Of a stretch of DNA of 64,000 bases, positions 61,812-64,000 are shown in pieces. The position numbers and the translations under genes are program-made. The notes beneath the pieces are model-generated. The model saw nothing but the letters and a program-made list of their open reading frames with translations. It had not been told where the DNA came from and did no database searches. Within the stretch, counting starts at the first letter, position 1. Every line of letters begins with the position of its first letter. This DNA is from Argyresthia goedartella (lineage: Eukaryota > Arthropoda > Insecta > Lepidoptera > Argyresthiidae): positions 4,340,001 to 4,404,000 of the forward strand of contig OX463829.1 of the NCBI GenBank assembly GCA_949825045.1, written 5' to 3'.

Positions 61812-62534
61812 TTGATTCGACACCACACTATGGAATTAGGGATAACTCTTTAGATCTTCTCTTTTCTTATTTAAATGACAGGATACAGAGAGTTGACATT
61901 AATGGAAAACGATCTCCAGAGTCTGTTCTTACTATGGGTGTACCGCAGGGTTCCATACTCGGGCTATTCCTGTTTTTGGTTTATATTAATGACCTGCCAC
62001 ATCTTGTCAGAGATAATCATGAGATTGTACTGTCTGCAGATGACACTTCACTTTTGTTTAAAATGAAACGACAGTTTGAACTTTGACGATGTGAATAATG
62101 CAATCTCAAAGGTATTCAATTGGTTTAGTGCCAATAATCTTTTACTGAACAATAACAAAACATAATGTATTCGGTTTATACTCCCCAATGTTAAACAATT
62201 CTCGGCTAATGTTAATGTTAAAGGTGAAAATTTAGAAACTGTAGATAGCACGGTATTCTTAGGAATTACCTTCAATGGGGCCCACACATAGATAAGCTAT
62301 CGAAAAAACTCAGTTCCGAGGTTTATGCTGTCAAAAAAATGCGTCTTTTTACGGACTTCAAATATAGCTAGACTAGTTTACTTCAGCTACTTCCATAGCA
62401 TTATGTCTTACGGCATACTGCTGTGGGGGAACGCTGCAGACATTAACATAATATTTGTGCTGCAAAAGAGGGCTGTTCGTGCAATCTACAATGTGGGTCC
62501 CAGAGAGTCACTGCGTTGTAAATTTAAGGAAATT
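61812..62534 (+). pseudogene. CR1/Jockey-type LINE RT, 5' part of a split copy
   Basis: SLDLLFSYLNDRIQRVDING, then TMGVPQGSILGLFLFLVYIN with NDLP, SADDTSLLFK (catalytic DD, with S for the usual F at the -2 position) and, after shifts, VFNWFSANNLLLNNNK, FLGITF and ARLVYFSYFHSIMSYGILLW. ILLQKR-like VLQKRAVRAIYNVGPRESLR then KFKEI ends where the nested insertion begins. The 5' end is truncated at about 61812. It lies within an intron, or upstream of the last visible exon, of the minus-strand host gene. Confidence 0.82.
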
Positions 62535-63451
62535 TGCAGTACTCAGACCATTCTAAAATATATACTGACGGATCCAAAACTAGACACGGCTCTAGTTGCG
62601 CATTTTATGATGAAGCTGAGAATTTTGGGGTGAAGTTTCTAATTGAAGATCCATGTATACCGATAATGGGGGTTGAACTAACAGCAAATAAAGAAACAGT
62701 ACACTACATTGAGTCGACCACAAGTAATAAAATTGTAATTTTCACAGATTCTAGGAGCAGTCTACAACATTTAGTGGGATGTGCTAAGGGCAGTATCGCC
62801 GGTAGACACGAAACTTACCTCATTATTAAATGTATCCATAGAATGATACGTAACGGGGTTGAAGTTCGTTTACAATGGATTCCTTCACACGTGGGCATCA
62901 AGGGTAATGAGATAGCAGACTCACTTGCATCCGAGGCTCTTCGGAACGGCATACCTCTCGACACGGTACCGCACTACACTGATCATCTTCCAAAATTGAA
63001 AATCGACAACTACTTTAGATTTAAATCCTATTTCAATGACTGCTCTCAAAACAGAGGCATCTGGTACAGAACCGTTGTAGACGAACCACCTCGCGTACCT
63101 TGGTTTGCCTCACGAAGCTTCAACAGAAGAGAACTAGTTCTCTGCTTCCGAACCCGAACTTACCACATCCCACTTAACAAATTTAGTTTCATTATGAATA
63201 AAAGAGACGACCCTAATTGTACCCGATGTGAGAGGGAGGAGGACCTCCTTCACTTAGTTCTCGAGTGTAAAATAAATGAACAACCAAGGCTGGACCTCCT
63301 CGAAGAAACTCGGTGCTCTGTGGGGGATCTTCTCTTCCTTTTCCATCGAATTCTAAGCTCAGAGTTCACTGTCGAGTATAGTAACAGATTCTTAAGTTTC
63401 TTGATAACCTCTTTGAATCTCAGATGGGAACACTACAAAATACTTATGTAA
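62534..63451 (+). CDS. I-type LINE RNase H and zinc knuckle, open
   Basis: The 305-residue frame begins QYSDHSKIYTDGSK and carries VELTAN, FTDSRSS, GNEIAD and the C-x2-C-x7-H-x4-C knuckle (CTRCEREEDLLHLVLEC), ending WEHYKILM. Compared with the 40.9-kb copy only a handful of residues differ (for example I to N after VELTA, N to D before EPPRVPW, S to T in the knuckle). There is no RT domain because of 5' truncation, so the first methionine codon is incidental. Confidence 0.85.
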   Translation: MQYSDHSKIYTDGSKTRHGSSCAFYDEAENFGVKFLIEDPCIPIMGVELTANKETVHYIESTTSNKIVIFTDSRSSLQHLVGCAKGSIAGRHETYLIIKCIHRMIRNGVEVRLQWIPSHVGIKGNEIADSLASEALRNGIPLDTVPHYTDHLPKLKIDNYFRFKSYFNDCSQNRGIWYRTVVDEPPRVPWFASRSFNRRELVLCFRTRTYHIPLNKFSFIMNKRDDPNCTRCEREEDLLHLVLECKINEQPRLDLLEETRCSVGDLLFLFHRILSSEFTVEYSNRFLSFLITSLNLRWEHYKILM

Positions 63452-63591
63452 CTAACCAATTTTAGATTTATTTAATGTTATTTTCTTTTGTTAAAGTAAT
63501 ACTGTAAGCACTGTAACTTTGTTAATTATTTTTAAGCTGACTTAATCATAAGATGTATGGCTTATAAAATAAATAAGATTAAAAAAAAAAA
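62535..63591 (+). mobile_element. 5'-truncated I-type LINE nested in another LINE
   Basis: The sequence from TGCAGTACTCAGACC to the poly(A) at 63579-63591 is the 3' third of the same I-type LINE as at 40.6-43.9 kb. It begins within the codons just before the RNase H YTDGSK motif. Host LINE codons read KFKEI before it and NIMTVP after it, so the insertion point is exact to a few bases. Confidence 0.9.
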
Positions 63592-64000
63592 AAACATCAT
63601 GACAGTGCCGTGTCAGTATATTTATGAAAACCTAATGTACGTCCACAAAAATATTGATAAATTTCCTAAGAATAGCGACAGGCACAATGTCAATACTAGA
63701 AATAGGAATAAACTAGCTATACCTACTACTAGGCTCCATAAGGTTAATGTATCTTTTAAAGGGCAATGTATTCGCTTTTACAACAAAATACCGACTGAGT
63801 TACAAGAATTGTCTGTAAATAAATCACTTATGTAAAAAGGCTTACTACAAAATATCAGATTATTAGAAGACAAGAAAGCTTGGGAAGGTGTTTGCTCCAA
63901 TTCTGTAAAAAATATCGTATAAAGCTGGAGGTTTCTAGTCGCCTCTTTGCCTCCAGCATCTAAAACATTGAGGTGACGGAATTCAAATTGAGTTCTATAT
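63592..64000 (+). pseudogene. CR1/Jockey-type LINE RT, 3' part of the split copy (runs off the window)
   Basis: NIMTVPCQYIYENLMYVHKN continues the frame broken at KFKEI. The C-terminal hallmarks RHNVNTRNRNKL and FKGQCIRFYNKIPTELQ follow. A stop is at 63832-63834, and reading in another frame (DKKAWEG) continues towards the window end. Confidence 0.8.

Overview
This is a eukaryotic nuclear window, AT-rich and intron-containing. It most likely comes from a moth or butterfly (Lepidoptera). The repeat content points there: several tRNA-headed SINE families, RTE-, Jockey/CR1- and I-type LINEs, hAT elements and TTAA-bounded short elements. The host proteins also look insect-like. Repeats fill most of the window, and only three host genes can be supported.

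Host genes. (1) The last two exons of a D2-like dopamine receptor lie on the + strand (8635-8816, 9220-9434), covering the end of intracellular loop 3, TM6, TM7 and a short tail. (2) A complete coding set for an HMG-box protein of the BBX / bobby sox type lies on the + strand (47279-47403, 48615-48696, 49091-50497; 537 aa), followed by an apparent 2.8-kb 3' UTR with little repeat content. (3) The four 3'-terminal exons of an unrecognised conserved gene lie on the - strand (61726 down to 59391), with matching splice phases and a nearby poly(A) signal. A single orphan candidate exon lies near 53.7-53.95 kb (-).

Layout. 0-4.6 kb: decayed LINE pieces and a short TTAA-bounded element. 4.576-7.974 kb: a complete non-coding LTR element with identical 131-bp LTRs, a 4-bp target duplication, and a PBS and PPT on the - strand. 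8.4-11.9 kb: the dopamine receptor exons among SINEs and a second TTAA element. 12-36.8 kb: gene-poor, with an inverted-repeat MITE, minisatellites, a 105-bp tandem array split by a 534-bp hAT element, a hAT transposase remnant, and many SINE and core-repeat copies. 36.9-43.9 kb: an RTE tail, a nearly intact EN-RT LINE, then an oppositely oriented I-type LINE with an open 1012-aa RT-RNase H frame. 44-53.3 kb: bbx. 54.2-59.2 kb: three decayed LINEs in tandem. 59.4-61.7 kb: the unrecognised host gene. 61.8-64 kb: a CR1/Jockey-type LINE split by a 5'-truncated copy of the I-type LINE.

The host genes are not functionally linked in any visible way. The main interest is in how the repeats are built: nested insertions with readable junctions, several perfect long-arm hairpins that look like templated inverted duplications, short element families shared between distant sites, and a small open frame kept in two copies of the TTAA-bounded family. 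I found no clear sign of an entirely new biological system. The best candidates for undescribed items are the non-autonomous LTR element, the TTAA-bounded family with its small frame, and the unrecognised host gene.
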